DNA from: Paraescarpia echinospica
Lineage: Eukaryota; Annelida; Polychaeta; Sabellida; Siboglinidae
DNA: 64,000 bases
Direction: 5' to 3'
Assembly (NCBI GenBank): GCA_020002185.1
Contig: CM034542.1
Span: 56,530,059 to 56,594,058, forward strand
Positions 1 through 11,497 of the stretch are shown piece by piece. Made by a program: the position numbers and the translations under genes. A model generated the notes under the pieces. The model was not told the DNA's origin, made no database searches, and saw only the letters and a list, made by a program, of their open reading frames with translations. The number at the start of each line of letters is the position of its first letter. Position 1 is the stretch's first letter.

Positions 1-113
1 CTACCAGCTCGATAAGTTATACTTCTCTGGTAGCCACCTCATCTGTGTTACATTGCTCTTGAATTGTGCTGTATATTATCTGGATGAGGAAATAAATTTA
101 CTTTACTTTACTT
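1..113 (+). repeat. LINE-like 3' tail
   Basis: The stretch ends in an AATAAA-containing segment followed by short repeats of a TTTAC unit at about 90-112. That structure is typical of the 3' end of some non-LTR retrotransposons. No coding part is visible because the window starts here, so the call is tentative. Confidence 0.35.
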
Positions 114-310
114 GAACATTGTTCCTGTGGATTGTATGTAGCATGCGAACCTGTTTTTGTCGCAAATCGGTAATACTAATATGGTTCCCAACGAGCTGCG
201 CGCCGCGATGATGCAGGTCGTCTACGATTCCAATGACGATCGCTGTCAAATGGAATGCTGGTTTCCTTTGACATGTCGTCGTCATCCACTGACGCTGTCT
301 GTATGTAAAG

Positions 311-846
311 TCAACGATCTGAGTTCCCAACTAAATCCATTGGCGTGTTGACGTCCTTGAGACCACGAGCGAAGGTTTCCCATCCCACTGGTTCAAACAA
401 CTTCCGTTTTCTCAACACATCATTCACAAGGTTCACGATATTACTTCCGGGAACCGCCTTGTTTCTGTACATCATCTCGCCACGATCGTTCCAACTTACG
501 GCACTTTTCATTTTATCTAGGAGTCGCCGTGCTTTCTGCTTCATAGTTTTTGGAACGCTGGCGATGATTTCATTTTCGAAGCTCTCCTTTTCGACGATTT
601 CATTTTCGTTAGCAGGTTGTGCTTTGTTTTCCTGGGAATTTTTTCGATGACCACACGCAGGGGTTCTTGGATACGTTTGTCGGAAAGATCGTTGTACCGA
701 TTCAATACCTAGTTATGCAACACAACTTTTTCCCTCTCGTGTATATCACTTCGTTGTAATATGCCTTGCATTTCATTGTCGAGTCGTTGCAAAACACTTT
801 CGATAGGGTTAGCAGTCGAAAGACGTTGCGGTTGAATGTTTGACAT
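311..846 (-). pseudogene. Decayed Polinton late-gene fragment
   Basis: Read on the minus strand, the ATG at 846-844 opens a segment with the pattern LQRLDNEMQGILQRSDI. After at least one frame change between about 700 and 560, a second segment ends at 311 and contains VPGSNIVNLVNDVLRK and PMDLVGNSDR. Both blocks match, in order, the intact 217-residue protein at 21576-22229 of the full Polinton in this window (DLDDEMKVILDRRDL, VPGSNMVDLVNDLLRK, PMELVGNQDR). The similarity covers nearly the whole protein but is clearly diverged, so this comes from a different Polinton family. No terminal repeat or other Polinton gene was found next to it. The function of this family is unknown; its place among capsid genes suggests a virion component. 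Confidence 0.7.
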
Positions 847-931
847 TGATAGGCAAACATTTATAAACAGAAAGATGGGAAGGTCGTAGATCTGTATGGT
901 AACCAGAAATGATATGATAGATGTAAATGTA

Positions 932-1195
932 TAGGCTAAAAGGACCCTATATCTAAACAAATGGTCCACAACCTATGACATATAAGAACAACCACCATTG
1001 CGCATGCGCAATGGCCTATTTAATGACGTCTTTGATCTAATTTTAGAGTAAAAAAATATATAGGCTAGGAGGGCCCTATACCTAAACAAATGGTCCACAA
1101 CCTATGATACAGAAGAAAGGACACCATTGCGCATGTGCAATGGTCTATTTAACGACGTTAGTGACCTATTTAATGACGTTTTTGACCTATTTTTA
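932..1195. repeat. Two-copy tandem repeat, about 125 bp unit
   Basis: Two successive copies share the order TAGGCTA, CCCTATA, an AACAAATGGTCCACAACC block, a GCGCATGYGCAATGG block and TTTAATGACGT. The second copy has an extra internal duplication of the TATTTAATGACGTT segment. No gene is present. Confidence 0.65.
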
Positions 1196-1209
1196 TACTA
1201 AAAAGAATA

Positions 1210-3141
1210 AAAAGAAACAAGAGGCACGAATTTAAACAGTATCGATATTTGGTTCATTGACATCCGTCGGGAGAGTTATTTTTAATTCTCTTTCAGTTCG
1301 TAACCTTTCCACCAAGGGGCGCTAATTTTCATAAATAAGACGCACCAATTTAGGCAGGACCCCTATTTAGTTCACGACTTATCCGACAAGTTGTTGTCCC
1401 CTCCGTCTTTCTTCCTTCCTTCCTTCAGTTGGGCGGTACGCAAATGGCTTAAGAAGACCGGAGCCTTACCTCGGGTATGTCGCTCGCCAAGCCGTGTGCA
1501 TCATCGTGCTGTGGTGATGCAATGTCCCCTCATGCTAAGGGTGTATTGGTTTGCCAATGAAATTGAACAAACAAGCGTTCCAGGTTCGTCACGAATATAT
1601 ATGTTTTATTCATCAGTAGAAACTTTAGACACGATGTCCGTACAACGTTTACACATTCATGTGCGCCGACAGTCCAAACCTATTTTACATTTAAAGTGTC
1701 CGTAGTTTTTGAAGATCGAAAGATAAAGCAATATATAAACCACCGTGGTTTATATTTGCCGAAATTTTGATAAGTCTAAACTGTGGGAAACATTTTCCTA
1801 GTTTCCCCGTGGAGAGCGTCAACGTGTCTTTTCTTGTGTGTTCATTGCTGCCCTTTTTGTAATTCCAAAAATAGTTCCCTTTTAAATATACTGGTTTGGC
1901 CTCAAGCCAAATCCGGGAATTGTCTTTAAACCGTAAAGGATCGAAACGCATAGTATGACATTTGTAGAATTATGGCTCTACGCATGCGTGTTTTTATGTC
2001 GTCATACTATGGGGATGAGGGTGCTCACTGCATTTATTTGCATAATTTCATCTTTCCGGTTCGATCTTAAAACCAGGACATGGTCACGAAGTGAATCTAA
2101 GGTCAGGCCAATGTCTGCACCAAATTCCAGTCAAGACTCTTATCTGTCAGTTACATTCTGTTCCGGTAGACACCAAGAACTATGCCTACTGACGCGAAAA
2201 TAAACAAATCGTTCAAATCTTGTTGCTTTAGAAACGCGCCCACTGTGGCGGCGACCATATGCTTGCCTTGTGCAGCATTCTTTTTTATAATGCTTTTATA
2301 AAGTGAATCTGGATTTTCTGTTCTAGTCTTTCTCTGATAACTAATAATAATATTAATTAACTAAATTAGCCACTGCAGGTCTGTTACATACCATACACAC
2401 ATCTAGTTTAAAATATATTTTTAAACTCACAATAAACTAACAAAAGATCCTGCAGGATACTATCGTTATATGGCTAATTTACAAAACATGCGTATACATA
2501 TCTTACTAACCTCTGGCCTCCTACAGCTCGCTTTGAGATTAGCTAAATGGCATCCGTAAAAGATGTCTTCCAACTCTAACAATAAAATTGAACGTATTCA
2601 ATATGAACGTAAGCAAAACATAGATGTCTAAATGACATTCAAGTGTTATCGGTCTTATATACGCCGATATTCGCATACATGCACATAATAATGGCAATCA
2701 AGGTAATAAAACATGCTTAGTAGTTTTAATACGACACTGTGTTAACATAATAACCAATCTATAATACTCAAGTAGTATATAATATTTCAATACCTTTGCT
2801 AAATAACAAGTACAATCAACCAGTTGTTTTCACCTATAGTGCGCAAGCCATGTTTTTAATGCAAGAATAATTGTTTATTGAAAACACTCCCCGTTGCTTA
2901 ATGAATAATGGCCAATAGTGTGACATTCGTAAGGGATGTCATTACTCAACATAACGCAGAAACATGCATTATATAATACACCATTATGCGACAGGTATTA
3001 TTCTGTAATCTTTGTCGCTAACCATCAATATACTATCATCATGCTAATCTAACTGCATTCCGCCCTGTGAATGACAGGTTGAACCGCTTTCGGTCAGCTG
3101 TCGTGTTTATGGCCGAGCATCTACACTACACAACTGTCAAC
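1210..3141. other. Non-coding, old repeat copy at left
   Basis: Positions 1210-1395 share blocks with 4820-4890 (GCACGAATTTARRCAGTAT, TAGTTCACGACTTATCC), so both are copies of one dispersed repeat. A short near-palindrome lies at 1730-1761 (arms ATATAAACCAC). The open frames at 1391-1705, 1691-1951 and 1955-2203 are short, overlap on opposite strands, and show no recognised motif. From 2200 to 3141 the DNA is AT-rich with nothing recognisable. Confidence 0.5.
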
Positions 3142-4790
3142 TTATTGACCAGTTCGATCACTGCTATCCGGTTGCCACGCTTCGGGTAAATTAGGTGGGG
3201 ATACGCCCACATCTCTCCTGGAGATATCCTCCAAGCTATCCGCTGATTCCTCTGAGCGTCTCATAGCCAAGGTTGGAATAGTAATCATCCTTTTACGATA
3301 CATTACTAATAGGATACTCATTAGAGCAACTACCACACCAATTAAACCGATTAATGCAGTCCAAGAAATGTGCCCGGGGTAACTACCCCAAATTTGCGTG
3401 TCATCACTGGAACTAATTGCTAGCTTGTCCAATGCGATATTCTTGATTTCTCCCATAGACTCCTACATAAGATCATCAAAATGGCGTTTAATTTTGTCGC
3501 GGGGAAGTATTTGAAGAAGCGACATTAGGGGAATCGAAATGACTGAGAAGTCGACCAAAACCTTGGAGCAGAGTCAGGCAATACTTGTTATTGTCCAGCC
3601 GGAGGCCTTTAAATGGCAGCCTCGTTCTAATCTTAATGCGTATGCACCACTTGTCAATATTAGTCTTCGTTCTGGTTCATTAGTGCAAAGGAGTGAGACA
3701 TGTTCGCCGTATGTCACGATCACAAATTTTCCGGGGAATAGTTCTGTCACCGTCGTGTCTGTGTCTGTCTGTGGTCTTATCGTTACATTACATTTTTTCA
3801 TAGGGCAACCTCACCGGTAAGAAGTCCCCTAGGGCACTTAAAACGAGTCCTGTCATATATCTACACACCATTGGCTTTTTGCCTTGGCAAGCGGTCGGTT
3901 GGAACATTCCGGCTGTTAATGGATTGATTGCTATATCAGAGGCTATTTTTAGCTGGACAGTGAAGTTGTGTGTTTTCCCCGGAATTGGCCAACTTGTGAC
4001 AAAATATCGCTTATACACTATAGCGTCCGTTAATGGGAGTTTAATACGAAATATCAACTGGTGTTCCGTTCTGGTGATTGGGGACACGCGAATGTTCTCA
4101 TAGTACCAATGTGCACTCGGCGATTCATAACCAGCACGTCTGCCGGCTGTTAGAATTCTCACTATTTATTGACTGCTTAGTAATTCTTCGGTTAAAAATC
4201 CTAACTCTAGAGAAGCGACTTGTCTGTTAAACTTATCAACTTGTCGGAGCCAGTTATCGTGTGCAGATTCCATCGCACTTAGGACCCGGTCAATCCTTAT
4301 CTGCGCGTCAAGCACCTGCAACAGGTTTTCCTGTTGGCTCAATTGCGATTCAATGAATCGTATTTCATGTGACATTTCACCTACATAGCGTTCTATCGCG
4401 AGGATTACGATCCTCGACTTGCTGTACATGTGTTTGATTTATTACAGAAAGCATTTGACTTACTGAGTGCACGATTCTCTGGTTCAATCTGCCGACTTGC
4501 CTTATCTGTCGTATACATTCTAACACATCATCGTCTGTCGCAACACCAAAAAGTGTTTTAGAAATCTGTCCCAAATTTTTCAATAGTCCACGTCTTTGTC
4601 GTCCTGTTGGTTGAGGGACGTACATGGCTTGTTCGATTTCAGCTAGTCGATCGCTCCAGCTTTCCATCGATTGATTCTTGAATTCTCGGACTGCCCGCTG
4701 CATAAGAATGGCGGTTTTGAATTGTTCAAGTTTCTGTCGTAGTCCTGATATCTCGGATGGGGCCGTTACAAGGGTGGTATTTGTAGTTCA
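3142..4790 (-). pseudogene. Decayed F-type fusion glycoprotein (baculovirus F / errantivirus Env family)
   Basis: Four or five consecutive minus-strand segments in changing frames read as one class I fusion protein. From the 5' side: a heptad-like stretch near 4740, a furin-type site RQRR followed by a glycine-rich hydrophobic fusion-peptide-like stretch containing LGQISKTLFG (about 4600-4550), a coiled segment (4429-4166), a cysteine-containing ectodomain (4162-3574), and a membrane anchor (WTALIGLIGVVVALMSILL, about 3360-3300) with a short basic and acidic tail ending at 3142. This order is that of the Baculo_F family found in baculoviruses and insect errantiviruses. Frame changes near 4400, 4165, 3790 and 3530 show it is dead. 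The F2 part upstream of the cleavage site is missing or replaced by the motif array at 4795. No reverse transcriptase or LTR was found beside it. Confidence 0.65.
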
Positions 4791-4794
4791 TGAT

Positions 4795-5215
4795 ATATCC
4801 GCCAGGGGGCGCCATTTGACAAAACTAAGAAGCACGAATTTAGGCAGTATTCGTATGTAGTTCAACACTTATCCGCCAGGTGGCGCTGTTTTATTTCACG
4901 ACTTATCCGCCAGGGGACATCGAGTTCAAAAACATTCCGTCAGGTGGCGATATCTATGTTAATCAGTTATCCGCCAGGTGGCGCTATTTACGGTTCACGA
5001 CAGATCCGTTAAGTGGCGCATATTGACCTTTGACCTTGACCTACATCCGGGTAACTATTTATTTTGTTAATAAAAATTCCACCAGGTGGCACTATTTCAG
5101 TTCAAAAAATTCCGCCAGGGGAAATTTGGTTTATAAAATTCCCGCCAGGTGGCTCTATTTAGTTCACGACCTATCCGACAGGTGGCGCCACTTGACCTTG
5201 CCATACATCCGGGTA
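4795..5215 (+). repeat. Array of about ten CCGCCAGGTGGCGC-like motifs
   Basis: The motif CCGCCAGGKGGCGC and close variants recur at about 4799, 4873, 4907, 4937, 4971, 5006, 5079, 5112, 5142 and 5175, all in one orientation and 25-75 bp apart. Between them are blocks such as TTCACGACTTATCC. The core resembles the CTCF binding consensus. Related single copies occur near 1300 and inside the foldback element at 34430-34915, so the motif belongs to a dispersed repeat family. Confidence 0.6.
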
Positions 5216-5407
5216 TTTTGACCTTCCACTTCCACCGCGCCGCGCCACCATCCCCACTGATTAACCTACTAAACTACTTTTATACATGACAAACAAAAGA
5301 AACATAATTATATTCACATAGTCACATATTTCAAACACAGTGACCATGTACTTTGTTATACCCAGTATTTAATTATGAAAACAATTATTGTGCGATTTGT
5401 GTTGTAG

Positions 5408-6085
5408 CTGTCACTGCAAGTACTTCAAAGGCGAGTCGTGCTTCCAACAGTTTGGTGTGGAAGACATGATGAAGAGGAGAAGATACATGACAGCTATTGT
5501 GCCAAGTAAGTTACTCAGTGAAGCACATCCTCGGGTTTTCTGTATGGTACAATAAATGGGAAAGTTGTTCCAATGATTGGGATAACAATTAACACAAGTT
5601 TGCCAATTATTTGTTGAGAAAATTGATCACAATGTGTATTGCCAAGTAAGGCCTCAAAATAGTAGCCGTACAAAGGTAGTGGCTTGAATTTACAACATGA
5701 TTAAATATGATGTGTATCGTTCTACACATGATGAATACAATTGATGCACGTGTTATCATGTTTAACAACTTGTTTAATTGTCAGCATAATTGTTGCAACA
5801 GATTCGAGGCAGATCATCCAGGCAAGGTGTTCGCCCGTGTCCCCTGGAGAGCGAGGACACCTTTACCCTGTGGACGCCAGACACACGCCTGCCACAGTCT
5901 GCCCCTGATGCTGTTATGCCAGCCGGACTAGACCCACAGCGACAATGGTATCTGTACAACAGCATCAGGGAGTTTGTGAAAGACGGCGACAAGGACACTT
6001 TGTACCCACTGCCCACTGTGTCCCGGTCAATCACCCAGCGACACCCAGAGAAGCGTGAATCTTCGCCACCATCGAAGAGGGCGTG
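5408..6085 (+). CDS. Two exon-like segments of an unidentified gene
   Basis: 5408-5505 lies between TTGTAG and a strong GTAAGT donor. It reads as a cysteine-containing peptide beginning CHCKYFKGESCF in one open frame. 5802-6085 follows a CAACAG acceptor and is open to a TGA at 6083-6085, with a basic proline- and serine-rich end (ESPPSKRA). The simple splice 5505/5802 does not keep the frame of the second segment; a less typical acceptor at 5808 would. So the join is uncertain, and the gene may be broken or belong to a mobile element. I do not recognise the family. Confidence 0.4.
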
Positions 6086-6573
6086 ACGAAGTCGACGAGG
6101 CGTGCAAGAGGCAGTGGTCGGCGTTGTGCCACACTCAGAGAATGTTGAGAATGATATGCAAATGGATCCTGCTATTCAGTGTTGAACTATGCAAATACGG
6201 CGACAACAATAAACTGTCAATTTTTAAAGAATTTTGCAAAATAACTACTTGTTGTATGGTGTTATACAAAAGCAAACGCTTGTACACCTATAATCATTCA
6301 AGAGAGTTGATATAATGGTTTGCATAATAGCACTGGAAAAAAAAAACTTCTGTCTATAAATATGCAATTTGTTAATTTTCAGTGAAACATCCGGATTAAT
6401 TGTACATTTGTATGTGCTACATATCAATATCAGCATATACAATAAAAGCATTTTACTGTTGATGTGTCATTTCTATGTGGTGATTGTATTCGGAACACAT
6501 ATTATACGACTAAGATAATTGTCTTATACTTATAATGTAGATTTATGTTATTTTATATTTATATTGTTAACAG

Positions 6574-6794
6574 AGATTATGCGCTCTATTGCTGTGGACG
6601 AGGTTCGGAGCTCCATTTACTGGAGCGACGGATCCGAACTGAAACGAGCGGCACCTGACGGCTTCGACGAAAAATTTATTCTAGATTTAGCTGGTAGGCA
6701 CGTTGTATTTATTGCATGTTTCATGTGTCTTGCATGTGTTATAGTTATTTTGTGTGTTTGTGTGTGTGGTCGGTACATCAAGTGCAAAGTTTCA

Positions 6795-6825
<31 letters not shown>

Positions 6826-8064
6826 GCGCACACACACACACACGTATATATATATAATATACATAATACATATATAATTATATATACGTATATAATATAC
6901 ATAATATATATATATATATATAATTATATATACGTATATATACATATATATATCTATGTATACATACGTACATATAATATATGTACATATATTTATATAT
7001 ATTTATACCTATATATAAGTATGTATATATATGTTATATATATATACACACATGTGTGTGTAGGTAAATATATACTTTATATACCAACCATACTACTATT
7101 GAACGTGTATATATCGTATTTGTAGATGACAAGTTAAGCGGGCTTGCAGCTGACACGATGGAAAACAAAGTGTACGTGTCAAGCTACAACAGGAAGAAGA
7201 TTAAAGTGCTGACTGCTGATGGTAACGTGACGACTATACACACGTTAACAAGCAAGCCTGGTGGCTTGATTGTGGACAAGATCAACAGGTAAGTGATAGT
7301 TGTTTGTAGCTTTAAACTTTGGGGCGAAAAACAAAATACATCCATTACACGTGGGAACGTTTTATGTTTTAATTCAATGTTTCTAAAGAATGCATCTGTT
7401 AATTGTTTAGCCAATGTAGAACATTTGAGGAAAGTCCATGACGTATATTATTATATATTTGACTGACTTGGATTCATGCCAACTTTACTGAATATACAGG
7501 CCTAATATGGGGATCCATTATTACCAATGTCAGACTATTTAGTCACGACTTCTCTGTTCTGGTTTGTCTTGATGCGGAATAGAATCACCATTGAGATAAG
7601 GCTGACTTATCTTGATATTTGGTTAGATAAATCGTTGTGTCAAGATTTCTCTACATTGATTTAAGTTGATGTCCGATTAGGATTAGAGGAAAATTTTGAC
7701 AAGGCTTCGCTGCATTTAATTATTTTGATATCATATTAGATACCTCTTTGACAGACAAAACGTATCTGTCTCAGTATGACTACGTAATATCGTAACTATG
7801 ATGACAAAACATACGTGATATTTTAGTGATCTTGTTTCAAACATACTCTTCAGAAGGCTGTTCTATGTGACGTTGTATGGACCTGGTATTTACAACAGCA
7901 ACTTGGATGGCAGCGGAAAGACGAAAATAGCGGCATCTAGCAAGTTAACCAGGGATATATCCATCGACTATAACAACAACCGGATTTGCTGGACTGATGC
8001 ATGTACGTTCAATTCCGTTGTATTTTCTTTCCGTATGGTTTGTAGTCTTAGCAAAGCAACTATA

Positions 8065-8104
<40 letters not shown>

Positions 8105-9234
8105 CATATCCTGCAGAAAGTATTCTACAGGATTTTAGCGGATGATTTGCATAAAATATTTTTCAAAGAAAAATTCTACAAAATGTTTATAGAAAAATTA
8201 TATGATTTTGAACATTCTATAGAATTCTACAGAATATATCATAGAAAATGAAGTGTATATTTACATTATATAGAATTATATTTTGTATAGATTTGTGTAT
8301 AATTCTGTAGAATAGTTTGCTAAGAGTAACCTATTTTGAATATAACAAAACTGTTGTGTTATAGGGAAATTCTCTGTAGGATGATCCGATTGTTGCGAAA
8401 AGACATTCTATGAAACATCTATTAATAATAAAATTCTGTGAAATACTTGTACTGTACAAATCTATTGAAAATGATGTGCCCTTGACAATTCAGCATAATT
8501 ATATACACTATATTATAGGATTCTACAGAAATTGAAGTGACTATAAATTGTATTACATTATATTTGCTACAGATTTCTATATAATTCAGCATAATTCTAT
8601 AGAATATATTATAGGATTCTACCGAAATTGAAGTGACTATAGAAATTGTATTAAATCATATTTGCTATAGATTTCTATATAACTGATTGCTAAGTGTAAC
8701 CTATGTTGAATATAACGAAACTATTATGTTACAGGGAAATTTACTGTAGAGTGTTCTGACTACGACGGCAGCAACTTGCAAGTCTACAGCTCATCAGTCA
8801 AAAGTGGACAATACATACACGTTGAAGACGATGTTGCATATTACACACAGTGGGAACCATACGGGTATTGCTTGATGTGCTTACTTAATCCTTTCGTTTG
8901 GAATTCCCACGGGTATTGTATTATGACTGTACTATTATTTGTAGCAATGGCTACGCTCCTATCACATCAATTAGAAATACACAACGTCGTACGAATAGTT
9001 CATTGTTTAAGAAGTTATATAATGATTGGCTGAACAGGGAAGACGTACTCGGTACTATAAATGAAGTATCCACTGTTGAATAATGTCCACGTTGTCTTAT
9101 TTTTACGTTTCCAAAAGAGAACACCTGTACAACTCTCTAGATATATCACGTGGTTATGATATCACTAATGTCATATCAATAATACATTTTCTTGCAGTGT
9201 TGGTTTGATCCATCTGAAAGGAGGGTCTAGATAA
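6574..9234 (+). CDS. LDL-receptor-type YWTD propeller protein, 3' exons
   Basis: Five exons fit together in phase: 6574-6693, 7126-7288, 7854-8002, 8735-8864 and 9198-9234, with TAA at 9232-9234. Donors are GTAGGC, GTAAGT, GTACGT and a weak GTATTG; all acceptors are AG. The product has LDL-receptor class B (YWTD) strand patterns: SIAVDEVRSSIYWSDG followed by L-R-A-PDGF, GLAADTMENKVYVSSYN, ISIDYNNNRICWTDA, and a final blade-like SDYDGSNLQVYSS. Such propellers are extracellular parts of LRP, nidogen and similar receptors. No transmembrane segment, EGF module or signal peptide is visible, and the last exon adds only about eleven residues. The protein is therefore either truncated or a short secreted form. 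The 5' exons were not found; exon one starts mid-codon, although an ATG lies at 6579. Confidence 0.75.
6795..7065. repeat. CA/CG/TA microsatellite in intron
   Basis: An alternating (CA)n-(CG)n-(CA)n tract runs from about 6795 to 6843, followed by (TA)-rich DNA to about 7065. It sits in the first identified intron of the YWTD gene. A second (AT)n tract lies at 8068-8100. Confidence 0.9.
8325..8752 (+). repeat. Duplicated splice-acceptor region
   Basis: The segment just before and across the start of the exon at 8735 (TAACCTATGTTGAATATAAC, then GTTACAGGGAAATT) has a degenerate copy at about 8325-8378 (TAACCTATTTTGAATATAAC, GTTATAGGGAAATT). In the upstream copy the acceptor is TATAG and the reading frame is lost soon after. 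This looks like a local duplication of about 360 bp that left a dead acceptor. Confidence 0.6.
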
Positions 9235-9772
9235 GCTATAGATCTAGGATCATACACAGGATCCCAAACGAATGGCATTGCTATGCCGTGTTGGAAAGAC
9301 CACACAACAGACACAGGTAAATGGAACACTGGTGACATCATGTGCTCTTGCTTCACACGTATTTCCTTTCTTTCCTCGTGCACTCTTTCTGCATCCTATA
9401 TTTGCATAATTCAGGATTTGTAATAATGTAGACTTTCACTTGCAGCCTATGTAGTCAGGAGTGTTGTATATTTTATGAAGAGACTTCTCCTTCAAACAGT
9501 CACGGAAGGAGATCGACCATTTTGTTTACCGGAGGACAACATCGGACCTGCATGAATCATGTTAGCGACATCGTGGGAATATAATGATGCAAACAAGTAC
9601 AGCCGTGACAGACATCACAGAAGAAAGGAACCAGTGACAATGTGACACAAAGGTAAACACGCTAGATTCTCTACTGAGATATTTACGTTTCACTTGATCC
9701 CTACACAACTACGCAGTGTATGACTTTATTTCTTTGTTCTACTTTTGATATCAATTGCAACTTAAATCATCT

Positions 9773-9835
9773 CAAAAATTGTCTTATTGACATTTTCTAA
9801 TTATCCATTAGAAAATGTCAATAAGACAATTTTTG
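9773..9835. repeat. Perfect 29-bp inverted repeat (hairpin)
   Basis: The arms at 9773-9801 and 9807-9835 are exact reverse complements, separated by five bases (TATCC). The hairpin is AT-rich and lies about 540 bp downstream of the YWTD gene stop. Confidence 0.9.
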
Positions 9836-11138
9836 TGTATGTATGTCAGAAAAATGTAAATGCTGACAAAACAGAGATTTCGGTTATTGGCTCACAAAGC
9901 CTGTGTGAAAAAAATAAAAGCTTTCCCTACGTCTATCCTTACCCAGCATGTTATGCACTTTCAACCCGAAATCTAGGAATTAGTTTTTTAACAAAATTAC
10001 AGTTACATGCTCCCTATTAGTGTTATATCAGTTGAAAATATTACACTTTTTCGTGTTCATTTAAAAAAAAAATTCTTTTGTAACCCTGTTTACCCAAAGT
10101 AGCTTCCTAGCATATCCATCATCCATCTGTAGGCAACTTGAACACGGCTGATCGATTTTGAGATTGGCTAACCCTTTTCTCTTGGTGTGCCACTGAGCTT
10201 GGTTTCCATGCATTTACGCAAACGTTACCTTACACAAATGACGTACGGCATTGGATGTAACCCCAGGGAAGCAATGATGCAAGAGCTAGGATACAATGCA
10301 TCATCCTTTATCAGTGCAGAAATTCGTGCGACAACACCTACTTCTCTGCTACACTACATATTACTCACAATGTTATCTCATTCGCGTCTATCACATATCT
10401 TTCCAACAGCGCATGTCCGTGACTAAGCAAAAGTTTGGCGCGGTTCTTTTAAACGTATAACTGGGGATAAGTTCCTGACCAGTTCCTTTGATTCTTTTTA
10501 TAGTTTTACTTAGTTAAACTTCACCACAAACAAAGCACTTGTGTGATTAATCGTCATGAGAGCAGGAACTATTATATTTGAAACTAAACCAAGAGCGCGA
10601 ATCGTAACGGCGCTATAAAATATTTCATTATTATTATTATTACATAGGGCCTACTTTCCTATCCCGGTGTATGTCAGTCGACTGTAGACATGTTGGCAGG
10701 GGTGTGAAACTTGCAAAGTGTAACCACATCACCGATATCTTCTTTCAGTTGTGCTACGTTGAAACTGGCGGCGCGGTGACAAGACGAGCAACAATGTGGC
10801 AATACTATCTAAATACAACCATTCCGATTATGTAAGCGACGATTTAAGCTGCTTTCTAAACTGGTCTATTCCATCATGAATCCGGTTCTGTTTGTCAACA
10901 TATATAGAGTGTGAATAGTTTAAGAAACATCAACAGTCGGCTGAATATAAAGTGCATACATTTTGCTAATTGGTCAACAAAGTTTACTTTAATTGCTACA
11001 TCGGGTAATTTGCTGAATTCAACTACCGGCTCCAAATTGATACCGTTGTTTCACCCACCACGTGATTTGAAGGATAGGGACGGTATTGTTTGTCAAATGG
11101 TGGCCGTTGCATCACGTTGTTGCGTACTGACTTCGAAA
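9836..11138. other. Non-coding stretch left of the Polinton
   Basis: No coding region with recognisable motifs, no long repeat and no RNA gene was found. The open frames at 9787-10020, 10187-10426 and 10911-11174 lack supporting features. The 6-bp target duplication CACGGA of the Polinton ends this stretch at 11139-11144. Confidence 0.5.
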
Positions 11139-11144
11139 CACGGA

Positions 11145-11330
11145 AGTAGTAGTAGAGGGTTTTGTAATACGTAATTAGGAGGGTGCATGTGCTCCCATGG
11201 CTAAATTCTAAGATGGCGCCTGTTTTATGATGATGCAATTCCTTTTCCATGGTGCATTTCCTGTCGTCTGACCCTCTCCTAGCGGTAAGAGGTGGACCTA
11301 ACCCACTCCTAGCGGTATCTAGTGTATAGA
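11145..11330 (+). repeat. Polinton left terminal inverted repeat
   Basis: It matches the reverse complement of 27290-27449, including TAATACGTAATTA, GTGCATGTGCTCCCATGG, ATGGCGCCTG and GTGGACCTAACCC. A short insertion after GGCGCCTG distinguishes the left copy. A second short copy of AATTCYAAGATGGCGCCTGT lies just inside, at 11379-11400. Confidence 0.9.
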
Positions 11331-11497
11331 AGTGAAAATAGTCTCATCGTGATGAAACCGGAGTACTTATTGAGAAATTCCAAGATGGCGCCTGTCATAT
11401 GACCTGTCAGGGAGTCATAGAGGTATGATATATATTCTGTATACTTGAAAGAAATAACCAACAACATATCATCAAAGTAGGAAACGTTTTTTTTAAT

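Noticed and set aside
345..650. Plus-strand ORF of 101 codons at the left end
   Set aside because: It lies opposite the minus-strand Polinton late-gene fragment and has no motif of its own.
311..4790. Polinton fragment and F-type glycoprotein forming one element
   Set aside because: They share a strand, but about 2.3 kb without any Polinton gene and an old dispersed repeat lie between them. No shared termini were found, so the link stays speculative.
6519..7125. Open frames in the CA/TA microsatellite
   Set aside because: They are low-complexity His/Thr/Arg and Tyr/Ile runs created by the microsatellite. The real coding exons at 6574-6693 and 7126-7288 use splice sites.
9171..9383. Minus-strand 70-codon ORF
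   Set aside because: It overlaps the last exon of the YWTD gene and shows no motif or splice context.
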